Assembly: GCA_013399895.1 (NCBI GenBank) | Contig: VXBA01003278.1 | Span: forward strand, 1 to 64,000 | Length of the DNA stretch: 64,000 nucleotides | Reading direction: 5' to 3' | Source of the DNA: Serilophus lunatus | Lineage: Eukaryota > Chordata > Aves > Passeriformes > Eurylaimidae | Shown: positions 1 to 10,900 of the stretch, in pieces | Numbering within the stretch: the stretch's first letter is position 1 | Layout of the letters: each line of letters starts with the position of its first letter | Notes under the pieces: model-generated | What the model was told of the DNA's origin: nothing | What the model saw: the letters and a program-made list of their open reading frames with translations, nothing else | The model's database searches: none | Program-made: the position numbers and the translations under genes

Positions 1-5
1 GCCAC

Positions 6-23
6 ATCAATTAACGACCCCCA
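6..23 (-). other. Primer-binding-site-like motif next to the LTR
   Basis: On the minus strand, four T residues follow the LTR end and are followed by TGGGGGTCGT. This resembles the start of a tRNA-Pro-type primer binding site (TGGGGG-CTCGT) with one base missing and divergence in the 3' half. Its position within a few bases of the LTR end fits a retroviral PBS. The match is partial and read by eye. Confidence 0.4.
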
Positions 24-27
24 AAAA

Positions 28-650
28 TGTGGTGACCCTCCCTTAAGGGGAAAGGAAGCACCCAGGGGTGGTAAAATGCTGGAAAGAAACGGGAAAAGTT
101 CGGTCCGAAGATTTTATTGGTGGGGAAAGGGGTGCGTGAGTCCTTGAGATGCTATGTGAGCACAGGGCGGTGGGGCTTGGGTAGGGTGAGAGGGAAAAGG
201 GAAAGGCTGATTAAAGAGGGAGAGAGAGAGACAAAGAGGAGAAAAGGGGGGAAAAGAGAACAGTGCTGGTTCCAGTGTCACATGCCAGCCCTGGTTCCAG
301 CGTGTGGATCCAGCTGTGCCCGTGGGACCAGCGCAGGGATGTGGGACAGCCGTGACCACCCCGCTCCTGCAGGCAGGGCCTGTCCTCGCCCTGAGGGACC
401 CCGTACAAGGAAAACTTCTTCCAAGGACCCGGCAGGACATCGCAGTCAAGGCTGCGAGGGCCAGTGGCTTTATCTGTCCTCGTCCTTCAGCGGGAACACA
501 CACGGATCGCTCGACAAGCACTTCCCACAGCACCCGGCCTTGGCACAAGTGTGTGCCCGCCCCAAACGGGAGCCAGGGTAGGTATTTGTAAAGGAAAGTA
601 AAAATGGAGTGCACTCCCCTCCAACTTGAGTAGTACCCCCTGTTCCCCAA
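28..650 (-). mobile_element. Endogenous-retrovirus-type LTR, minus orientation; distal boundary uncertain
   Basis: Read on the minus strand, the segment ends in ACA at position 28 (TGT on the plus strand). An AATAAA poly(A) signal lies at 118-113, about 85 bases before that end, as expected for R/U5 of an LTR. Just outside this end is a primer-binding-site-like stretch. The body carries long purine-rich runs around 205-265. The U3 boundary is not clear: a weak candidate is near 645, and I see no matching target-site duplication because the other end of the element is outside the window. If the PBS reading is right, this is the 5' LTR of a provirus whose internal region lies to the left of position 1. 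No gag, pol or env sequence is visible. Open frames across it are fortuitous. The family is not identified. Confidence 0.5.
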
Positions 651-2018
651 GAAGTGGGAATTTGTGTCGAGGGGGTGCTCCCTCTCGCAGGTGTTACCCT
701 GGGCAGTGGGGGCTCAGCTCACCAGTTTCGGGGGAGCTGAGAAGGGACCTGGCTGGAGAGTTCTCCCTCCAGTCCCAGCCGTGCTCCAGATGGTCAAAAA
801 CTGGGTGAAAGGCTGGGGTTTGTCCCTTGGTTTCTCTCTGTCCCCAGACAGACACAGGCTCGTGAGGGGCGGTGAGTCACAGACACGTCACCAGCAAACA
901 AACTCCAGTAACCTCCCGGGAGCCGCATTTCACTCTGCAAGTGGGAAAGTTTTCCTAAAGACAGCAGAGCTAAGCCACCAATCTCCTGCCGGGAAGCACA
1001 TTTCTCTCCTCCTCCTCACGGCTTCGGGGCTGTGCTGTGCACAATATGTACCCAGATGCACCCTGAAAGGTCACCCCAAATCAAGGAATGAAGTTACAGT
1101 GGGGTATTCAAACATTTCTGTCACATTTGACCTTATCAGACCTGTTGCTAAAATTTGTTTTGACCAACAGACGCCTGAGACACACTTTTAAATGTGTAAC
1201 TGCTGGGACTTTCAGAAGTTGTTTTAAACACCTGTACAGATTCTGAGCAGAGCCATTGAGTGAAAAAGTTTGAACCTGGTCTAGTTTGCAGTGTATGTTC
1301 ACAGTATCATGTCATCACCCATCTTTCATGCTGCTTAATAGGGAAACTGTTGTAAAAATGAAATCATAAAACCTTACAATTGTGAAATTCAAATAGCTGC
1401 ATGGGTGGTAGCAGCAGATGTTTTCACATAAAGCTGTCCCTGTTCTTAAGAAGTCAACTTTAACACAGTGCTTAGAGATGCTCCCAGGTCAGGCTGTACA
1501 TGATCCCTGGTGTCCTCATGACAAAAATGCTGTGCCAGCTTCTTGCAATGAAGTGGCTTCTTGTGGTTCCAGCTGCAGCTGGGGGAGCAAGTGGAAAAGC
1601 AAAAAAACCCCAAAACCCAGCCCCAAACACCACATACCGCTCTCCTTACCTTCCTTCCCGGTATTTACACAAGGAATTGGAAGAAGGCACTGCCCCCTCT
1701 GCTTTCTGCCACTCACACCCATCAACTGCTCTTGTCTTCCCTGGTCCAAATTGCTGCCCTGTTTCATGAGCTGCATGACTCTGTCACCACGGTGCAATCT
1801 TGATCTCTGGGGTGTTGTACATAAATCTTACAAGTTGTGTTGCTCAACGATTGCCCAACCACAGCTGTTCCTGAGCACTCCTGGTCCTTCCCATCGTTCA
1901 GTGGGAACCTGTGGCCCTGACACCCCAACTTCTTGCCTCAGCTTCCACTGGCTTTCAACCTTCCCAGTGCCAGGCAGCAACTTAATTTTGGGAGCGCTGC
2001 TTGTTCCCCTCCTTCCTT

Positions 2019-2140
2019 TCTTTGGGAAGTGCTCTCAGGCCCATGGTGTGATTTTTGGGGCTGTCCTGTGCAGGTCTAGGACTTGGACACAGTGATCTTT
2101 GTGGGTCCCTTCCTACCCAGGATATTCCATGATTCTTTCT
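2019..2140 (+). mobile_element. CR1 LINE 3'-end fragment
   Basis: This is the typical avian CR1 3' tail: a GCTCTCAGGC start, then GGGGCTGTCCTGTGCAGG, then the GTGGGTCCCTTCC block, ending in GGATATTCCATGATTCTTT. The same blocks occur at 14205-14357 and 45121-45323. It is severely 5'-truncated, as most CR1 copies are, and has no coding capacity. Confidence 0.8.
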
Positions 2141-3102
2141 TTCCTTCTCTGTATTTCTGTGCCTGGTCCTGTTCCTGCCTCTCATGTTTGGCAACTCTGC
2201 AAAACAGATGCGATTAACTCTGCCTACTTTCGATTCTCTGTAACTCTAATTTTCTATTTTGAGATTTTTGATGTCAGTCAGCCCAGGAAGTGAGTAGCTG
2301 TGGCTGTTTCTGAGGCCCGCATTTATTGACCAAAATGACTAATTCCTTTACAGTTTCTGCCCAGGCTTTAAAATTAGTCACTTGGGAGCCTCAATGCTCT
2401 CATGTATTTCAGCAAATCCTATAATAAACTGTTTGGAAGTGTGGTTTAGAACGTCCCGATGTGTGAGCACAAGGCAACACGTTGGGTGCTGGATAAATGA
2501 AGGAGCTCCCTCACGCGGTTAAAAGTATTGTTACAGGTTCCACTTAAATCTTTTCCTTTTTTTAAACAATATTAGCAAAGTTACAGCAACGTTAGATTCA
2601 GAATGCAAAGCCAGTTATAAGCGTAGCGTTGGACGAGCTCCAATTTTGCACAATCAGAAATAATGGTGTGCGTATTAGAGTCCAAAACTCGGTCAGGCAA
2701 GTGCTACAATTAAAAAGGAAAATAATTTAAGAAACTGTGGAAGACTTCAGCCTAATCTGATAATGCATGCCTGAATTTTGGCAGGAAAACCCAAAACTAG
2801 CTCCAGCAGATATCACATTGTAGAGGATTCCTGAAGTGTTTATAAAGATTGCTTTTTAAAAACTCCGGCTCAAGCTTTCACAGTTTCTGCTATCAGCATG
2901 TCAAGATTTTGTGTGTGGTTACCCTCGCTCCTCTTTCCTCTGCACGAGGCATAGAGTTTTCAAAATATTTGGTGCAAGAGATTCAGATCAGCAAACTTTG
3001 GAGGAAAGACAGAAGCAGCAGGAGTTACACTTAAGTTCCAAGCCACGATGCTGCTTGTTTTGCTGGCAGAGGAAACAAATAGGGAGAAACGCTCGCATCC
3101 CT

Positions 3103-3119
3103 CTCGGCAGAGGGCGGTG
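3103..3119 (+). promoter_or_regulatory. Possible CTCF-type motif
   Basis: The stretch CTCGGCAGAGGGCGGTG fits the core of the CTCF consensus (YAGRKGGCR) exactly, with a partial match to the preceding CCAS block. It stands out as a GC- and CpG-containing patch in AT-rich surroundings. This is a motif match only, without occupancy data, and chance matches are common. Confidence 0.25.
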
Positions 3120-4548
3120 CTTATCCTTACTCAAACGCCACAGCGCTTTCTGCTACTGGACTGAAATCATCCTCAAAAAAACCCCCCCAAAACCCCCAAA
3201 GTGAAGCCCTACTTCCAGCCAACGAGTTTCTGGCTTGTTCTCCAAGCCCAGAAATTCAAGTAATGAGCTTCTTGCCATGACCAAGCAGGAGGTGCAACAG
3301 TCAACTTATGTGCTGTGATTCCACTGCTGAAAAGAAAACTTGCATCTTTCTTTTTTTTTCTTTTTTTAAGGAGCAAATAGTTTTCCCTTTCCCTACCGTT
3401 TTAGGTAATATAATGAATCTTTCCAGCTGGGCTGGTGTAACAGTTTGGGGGTCTATTTGTTTAAATTGAGGAGGTTGTTTCCTCAGTACATTTCAAAAGG
3501 AGGAGATCCTTCTAATCTGTCAGTCTAATGTCAGTCAAGAGGGGTATTGAATCTGTCTCACCCCTCTATGCTGACCTGTGTTTTCTGAAACTGTTCTGTA
3601 CCCTCTCTGACGCACCAGCTTTCTCTTTCTGTTGGGCTCGGAAACAATTCTACCTGGTCCCAACCACATTATCATCGTTGTCCTCGTGACACCAGCCCAA
3701 ACCAAGCTCAGATTTATTTTGCAGCATACTCTGCTGCTTATTAAAAATGCATGATAATATTGAGCTGCCTCGGTGAGACTCTGAAGTTATTTCAGCAGGA
3801 ACACACGGAATTAAATGTGCAGTCAGCCCTGGAAGAGTGACTTCAGAGAGACGAGTTCTAGTGCAAACAGGTCAGTTACCACTATTGACTCTCCTGCATA
3901 TAATGGCTTTCTAAATATTTTTGTGGAAACGCAGCACTGAACTTGGCCAACATCTCCTTCCTGCTCCTGCAGTAGCCACTGTACATGTTCCCTGGGACTC
4001 TCCAGGCTGCCAGCTGTGCCACACAGCTGGGACCCTTCCTTGGGGAGGTAAGACACAGCAGGAGTAAGAGCAGGCATTTTTTACTCCTGGTTTAATGATA
4101 GCTTACTATTCTATGTTAGTAATCTCTGCCTCTCCATATTTTGGAAGCATGTGAATCCTTTCTCTTTTTCCTAAATAAGTGCAAACCACTTTGCTATTGG
4201 TCTTTCTACAACTGCTAAGGTGGAGAAAATAGTGTTGTCCAGTGTTTTCTACCCACTCCTTGACACCCATTTCTTTGTTACAGAATAAATGCACTGACTG
4301 CTGATGGACAGTGAAGAGAATTAGTGTTTATGGAATGGCAGATTCCAAAGACAGCTGTTTGCAGGTAATCATGCAGTCCTAGCTATTATGTACTTTGCAA
4401 AGTAAAGGTTCTGGGGACTGATAACTTCCTGTGTGCAGTAATCAACTTTTTAACTTTTCTAATGTGGGAGATTTCCACAGCTTTCTCTGCTCCCCATTTC
4501 TGAAAACAGAAGCATATCCATAGGGCAGGGCTTTCATACACAGCTGCA

Positions 4549-4574
4549 ATATATATAGATATATATATATATTT
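4549..4574. repeat. AT dinucleotide microsatellite
   Basis: A run of alternating A and T with one G interruption. It is a simple sequence repeat with no evident function. Confidence 0.85.
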
Positions 4575-7199
4575 TATAATCTTTTATACTGTCTTCAAAC
4601 ATAACATTATGAGCCTGTGGGAAAGACTTGAAAGGTGTGGTAAAAAAACCACTGAGGTGCTATGCTGAGACCACATCATCCTTTTTGAGGTAATGTGGGA
4701 TACTTAGGGTCATCATCTTACAGAGAAATGCCACCTAGGGCACATGGAAATCACCATGGAGAAGTCCAGGAGCATCACAATGGCAGCTGGAGTCCTAATG
4801 CCAAAAGTGGTTGATGAAAGACCCCCAAAAATATGAGGACATTGGGAAAAAATAATCTCCATCAAAACCAAGACATATTTCTCAGAGGAGAACAAATATC
4901 TTCATAAAGCCATAGAAGATGTAAACTAAGAAAGAAAACAGGTTTCTACTTTCAGTGTCAGACATTTCCTCTTTTCCACCTTGTTTTAATCTCTGCAAAG
5001 ACAGATGACATGTACTAAAAGTCGTCCCAAACAGGAGACATTTCTAAATCTGCCCAGGCAGCTCTTTGACTGTTTCCATGGCAATGAGGCAGAGTGTCCT
5101 GCTGCTCTCCCTTCTGCAAGCACCTTTCCCAAGCCTGGTAAGGGCTGACAACCCCGTGCCTTTGGAGCTCCCCTGCCAAAAACTTCCTAGAGAGGGAATC
5201 CATCCACGTGTTTGCTTCTCTGCCGCAATGAATCAGGCCAAGGAGGGACAGCTGCTGGTTGTACAAGTGGAGGGCCTGGAGAGGGCAGTGCTTTCCTGCC
5301 TTGGAAAGAAGTTTTGGGTGATGGTAAGAGAGAACACTGTAGGGGCCAGCAGCACAAACAAAGCAGAAGGAAAGAAAATCCAGAGTTCTGTCTAGTCTCC
5401 CAAAAGAATTGGACTGAAACTTGGCACCACTGGCCATAGCAACAAGTAGAGCAGTAAAGAATGCACAGCCTTGGTACAACGCAGTGCTTATTGAAGGAGA
5501 TGGATGATGAGCGTGAAGGAACACTTTCCAACCCCTGAATTCAGATGGATCTGTGTCACAGCTGAGTCTCTGGCAGATCTCTACAGCATTTCTCTGGAAG
5601 TGGAAAAAAATAGGAGTCAGGGTTACAAAGCTGAGAGGGGCATTTTTGCTATCAGCTGAGGACTAGCAAAAATGGGAGGTTCCAATGGAACTACACTGGG
5701 AGGTGAAGGAATCTGCAGGGTTTGCTGCAGTGGATCTGCCTTGGGCTGAGTTGATGTGGCTACAAAAACATCTTTGTGCTCAGCACTATTCCGTTGTTGG
5801 CCTAGTGCCTTGAGGCTTACATGCTTTGGAAATATGGATGAGGAGATGAAAACTTGAGCTTGTTTAAAGAATTTAAATCTGAAGATGGCAGGCCCAGGAG
5901 AGGGATTCTGAGTTCAGGCATGTAGGTCATGCAAGAGAGGTCTTGTCTTCACCAGCAAGTTAATATGAAATATAGTAAAAATGTTCCTGTTAGTTCAACC
6001 CTTGCCCACACACACAAAAAAATCCCTCATCACATAAAGTGGCTGGAGAAACATAAATTGACAAAGCACCAGAGAACAAGGTAAACCTTGAGTGAATTCA
6101 CTTTATCCTTTGCCACTGCCATTTCTCTACAGTAAGGACCCACATTAGGGACCACCATCAAAATACCCAGCAGTGCTCACTCCCCACAGTTTTTCCACTT
6201 GTGCTTTTCTCAGTGGCTGCTGATTCCTTGTGTCCTAATTGTGAGCTTATTCCCCCAGATGCCAAAAGCTTTCCCAACACCAACCACTCACCTTCACTGC
6301 AGGAGTCTTGAGTTTATTGTTTTGAAACTGTGTCTAACTGTGTCTCGTTTTTCTGTTGCCTGCTGATCAAACACGAAGTAATGGGAGAATCTCTGGCATG
6401 GTGCTACTGTAGTCTGTGATTTTCAGAGGAAGGATCCAGGCTGAAAGTTTTCTGGTGACATTCCAAGTAAGCTGTCATGAGAAGAGAATCCAACACCCAA
6501 GACCTCAGTGCTGAGGGAAAATCAGAGGGTTTCATCTACTCGGAGGAAAAGTGTAGAACTATAAATGCTAACTCAGTAACTCCCCAGGAATGAACATGTG
6601 CCATGCTGAGACTGAATGCATCATTAGCAAATCCCTGAGGCCGGATCTCTATTTCAGACTGCACAGTATAACAGCTCCAGGGAACATACAACCAGAGGAT
6701 GCTGATAATTTCACAGTTTCTGCTTCCCTGTGAGGCAGAAAATAGAAGTGCTCTGAAGCTCTTTCCCGGGAACACAGAAGTAACGTTTTCCAGGGCCACC
6801 AAAAGCAGAGGAAGATAGGTGTGTTCTCTGCAATCTGGGAGGAAAGGAAACAGGATAAGCTGCTGCCATGGCTGCTAAAGGAGGCTCTTGGCTGATCAGC
6901 AAGCTGTGTGGACTGAAGCTGTGGAACTGGTTCCCTTGCAGAAGAGATGCTGGGGTAGGCCAAGTACAATCCACAGTGTATTCGCCCCATATCAGCACCT
7001 CCCCTCACAGCACAGATTAATAATGCCCTTGTATGTCTGCCCTTTGCCACGAGAAACCCATGGGAAAAACTTCCAGGACAGATGACTCAAGGTAATTTTG
7101 TAGTGTGACTGCATCCTCAGAAAGAGCAGACAAAAAGGGAAAGGCAGACAGCCAGGCGGTCTCTAGCACGCTGAGGTCAAATTCCCCTTTCTGTCACTC

Positions 7200-7340
7200 T
7201 CAGCTACGGGAAAGTTGAGGACGACGGAGAGGTAACAGACACGGTCCCGCGTCTGCCGGCAGGGGCGGGCGAGGCACCAGGCAGACAAACACACGCTCGT
7301 GTGAGCACGGCGCTGTAATCTCAGCAAGACCATGCCCGGG
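7200..7340. promoter_or_regulatory. CpG-enriched patch, possible regulatory element
   Basis: About 140 bases contain many more CpG dinucleotides than the flanks, for example GACGACGG, GTCCCGCG, GCCGGC, GGGGCGGGCG and CACGGCGC. No exon with splice sites is recognised. It could be a small unmethylated element, a non-coding RNA promoter, or the far 5' end of a neighbouring minus-strand gene. This is inference from composition alone. Confidence 0.25.
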
Positions 7341-7819
7341 TCTCACTCCTAAATGTCTCAACTTCTCTGCATAGCTCGCGTTGCACAGTACATGCCTCGG
7401 CTGTGTGAGATGTACTTGTCGGCTCTGGGGAGGCATTATTTCAGGTTGGCTGCAGCTGGGGAGCATGTAGTATGACTTCAGGCCTCATTAGATGCACACT
7501 TGACAAGTTTTCTGCACAAACATAAAGGGAAGAATGGTTTCCTTAACAAAACGAGGCTTAAACAGTTGTCCTATGTGTGTGTGGAAGGGAGTGTCTGTCT
7601 GTCTGCCCCAGCTGTCTTTTACCTCCCAGTAACTTTTGAGCCTGTTGGCCAATTTTATGCAAATCAGATGGAGAGACAAAGGTTCGAGAAATATTCAGTT
7701 CCAGTGGGTTTTGTGAAAAATTCAGCCTAGTTAGAGGACAGAGTCTTAATTCCTCCTGAATGGATGAAACCTCCAGATGAACTCAACTTTTGTTGGAATA
7801 AGAATCTAAGTCGGCAGCG

Positions 7820-7950
7820 GTTGCTGGAGCCCATCTAGCCCAGCCTCCTGCACAAAGCACAGCCAGCTTCGAAGTCAGATGAGGCTGCTCAGGGCCTCAT
7901 TTTGAAAACCTCCAAGGTGTCAGGAATCCACTCTGGACCTCAGCTTCACA
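7820..7950 (-). mobile_element. CR1 LINE fragment (reverse orientation)
   Basis: Blocks typical of CR1 read in reverse are present in order: CATCTAGCCCAGCCTCCTGC, then GAGGCTGCTCAGGGCCTC, then TTTTGAAAACCTCCAAGG and GGAATCCACTCTGGACCTC. The copy is degenerate, non-coding and lies in intergenic DNA. Confidence 0.7.
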
Positions 7951-10900
7951 AAACAAACAGATCGAGCACAACTCCTTTGGCTCTACCGATCAGGGAATTC
8001 ATTTTCCCCTCTTTTAAAGCAGGTTTAGAAGTGGCAGCCAATGGTGAAGCCTGAAACAATCCCCACACCAGGCAGTCCATAGGGCTCTGCTTATGTTAAA
8101 CACATTTAAGCAGCAGCTAGTTACTTTATTTTGGCATTCTGTGGCAGTTAATGATTGCAAGTACAAAGGTCAGACTCACAGACACAAGGCTTTGTGTATC
8201 CCATTGTTTGATTTACCAGAAGCTACAAGGGAAGGAGCACTGCTCTGTGTGAGTGGAAACTACAAGCTACACATCCAGCCTGACAAGCTAATGAGAACAA
8301 GTCATTCATTAACAGGAGACTTGCTGCTAGGCAAACACACACAGCTGGTATGGGAGAAGAATTTGGATGTGAAATGAGACAGTGTAGCTGGGTTTTTTCA
8401 TAAGACATTTCCTATTTCAGCAAGTTTACAGTCTAAATAAAGACCACACAGAACACATTAGGAGCCTGATCAGAGGAAGATTTGGGCTTACGTCTTTTCT
8501 GAAATGTTTGGTAATGAGCAGAGAGGCAGAATTTGCCAAGAGAATGGAAATATTTGCATGTTTAACAGAAGGAACAAGTTTTAAATTTAAGTGAGATTTG
8601 ATTACAAATGTATATGCTGCTCTCTTGGGTACCAGTCTACTCTGTGCACACACACACATTTGTGTTCACAGAAATTACTTACAAAACCCTGGTGCTTTCT
8701 CCTGCTTCAATTGTATTATTTCATTTTTCCTTAGAGTAGTTTCGCACTACTGAGCATTTTTTCAAGGAACAACATTAAAGTTGGAAGCTGAAAAGTATGG
8801 CTATTTAATAACTGTGTGAGGAAGGAACACGGTGTCATTTGAAAGATAAAGCAAGCACTTCCAATTCTTGCATAATCAAATAAAAAAGCCTGCCAAGGAA
8901 GAATCTATCCGGACGTTGTGGAATGAAACAATAACAAAATTTTAGACCAAACTCTGACTTTTAAAGTGATTCAATTATTTAGGAACATTACATAGAACAT
9001 GACACCATTCATGGCCAAGGCACAAGCGGTCCAGAGCAAGGGTGGATCCCTGCCATGCTAAACTTATAACACAGAGCACCAATCCCGCAAGAAGTTGTAT
9101 CCTCAGGCTTCCTTACAAGATCAAAGACTATATTAAGCAGTGTGTACAACTCAAAACAATACCAAGAGTGCAGTCACAGAGGGATTCATTACTGTAACAA
9201 GGGCAGCTTGGGAAGATGTGGTTTTCAGTATGATTTAGAAAAGGGAAGTGAAGGTGCTAAGCAAGATAGAGAGGAAGGAGATGCAAGGGGAGATGAGCAC
9301 ATGAAGCAAAGAGCATGGAGATTCTAGAGAATCCTGCTAATTCCAGAGTCTTAATCGACTCTGTGATTCTAAATTCATCTTATTTTAGCTGCACATCTTA
9401 GAAAAACAAGAGAAGGATTTTTTTTTCCTGGCTAATGTAGCCTTTATTTAGTTTCAGACGATGATGATGATTATGTTAATTCAAACACAGCACAGTCATC
9501 ATCAGAGAAATCTAAGATGGGACAAGGCTGCTTTCAGAGGCACTGATGGAGGTACTGCAGTGCAGCGTTTTGCTCTGAGGCATTTGTTCTCACTTAACTA
9601 AATGTCAGCTCTCTGGATACAAAACCTCTCAGGGAAACAGAAAACACTGGAAGAAAATCTCCCATCTGCAAACTGCGAGAATCCTCTCACTGTCCAATCA
9701 GCCACTCAGACTTCAAATTAGGAATCATAAAAATTAGGCTCCTAAACATAAATTAAGGCAATCCTGGAACTCTAGTGACAAAACAGTTCTATTGACCCAC
9801 CTGCAGCTGAATGCCTAAAAGCCTGAATCATCACCAGTGCTGTCAGGGGACCTCATATTACCTCAGCAAATGTACTTTATCAGTGATCATTGTGCAAGCT
9901 TAGTACTAATTTGCAATTCCCAGCAGATGCAGAGACTTGTCATCATTTTTGTTTGGTAGAGGCAACATTTTCCACAGAAAAAGGCAAACAAACAACATTC
10001 TTAAATGCTGTTATTAGCATACCCTTCTACAGCCTTTGGTGCCTGGAACAGATGCTTGGGAAGGGTGGTGCAGCTGTAGTACTTAGGGAAATACATTGGA
10101 CAGGAAAAAAAAATCCTGAATAAGTCCTAAAATCTCTTTATTCCCTCTCTGTCTTTCCTGTGATGGAGGCTGTGAAAGTTTATGGGTTCTGCAGTTCCTG
10201 TAAAACCTCATCCCAGTTAAGGTGCTGCTGCTGACAGTTGATAGGCACGTGCACAAGGCCCAGCCCCACAGTTGTGATCCGTGAGGGTGCTTAGTTACAC
10301 AGCATATCTAACCCAAAACACAGGGCCAAATAAAAGGAGAATGGGGATGCCTGAGATGCTGGAGTGAGCTGGCTGTCTCTGTACACCCAGACACACTCAT
10401 CTTTTCCACTACAACACCGTGGGCCCAGGCCCCTTCCTCCCTCCACACCTCTGTGGTTGGTATCAATATTTAGACTGGTGGCAGCGTCAGAGGAGTGGTT
10501 TGAATGAGGACAATGCTGAAGCAACAGCAAAGACAGAACAAAAGGCTTGTTGCATGGAGGAGAGGGATGAGTTGGGTGGTGGGAGTGCGTGTGTGTAGTT
10601 TTTATTTTATCTGTGGTGGAAGAAAGAACAGCTATTGACGGAGAAAACTTCATCTGTCAAGGCTGCACGTGAACCCTCCTGTGCTCTTGGGCAAAACCTG
10701 TTACTTCCCCAGAAAGCTTTTATCTCCATAGACTCTCACTGAGCAGGCATGGGAGTACCCCAAGCTATCTCAGATGCACTGTACATAGATTCTAATTTCA
10801 ATCATAGTAATGATTCAAAATAACTTTTAAGACAACACTGAAACACTGCCTATTGTGCCATGACAGATCTGTGCAGATGGGCCATTTTAAGAGCTGTCAG

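Noticed and set aside
114..650. 178-codon minus-strand open frame at the left end
   Set aside because: It lies across the LTR and its purine-rich tract; the translation is low in complexity and matches no known protein.
1418..2095. 225-codon plus-strand open frame
   Set aside because: It runs into a CR1 tail, has no domain, and shows overlapping open frames on both strands.
5015..5524. 169-codon minus-strand open frame
   Set aside because: No recognisable family, no splice partners, and competing open frames on the other strand; best explained as chance.
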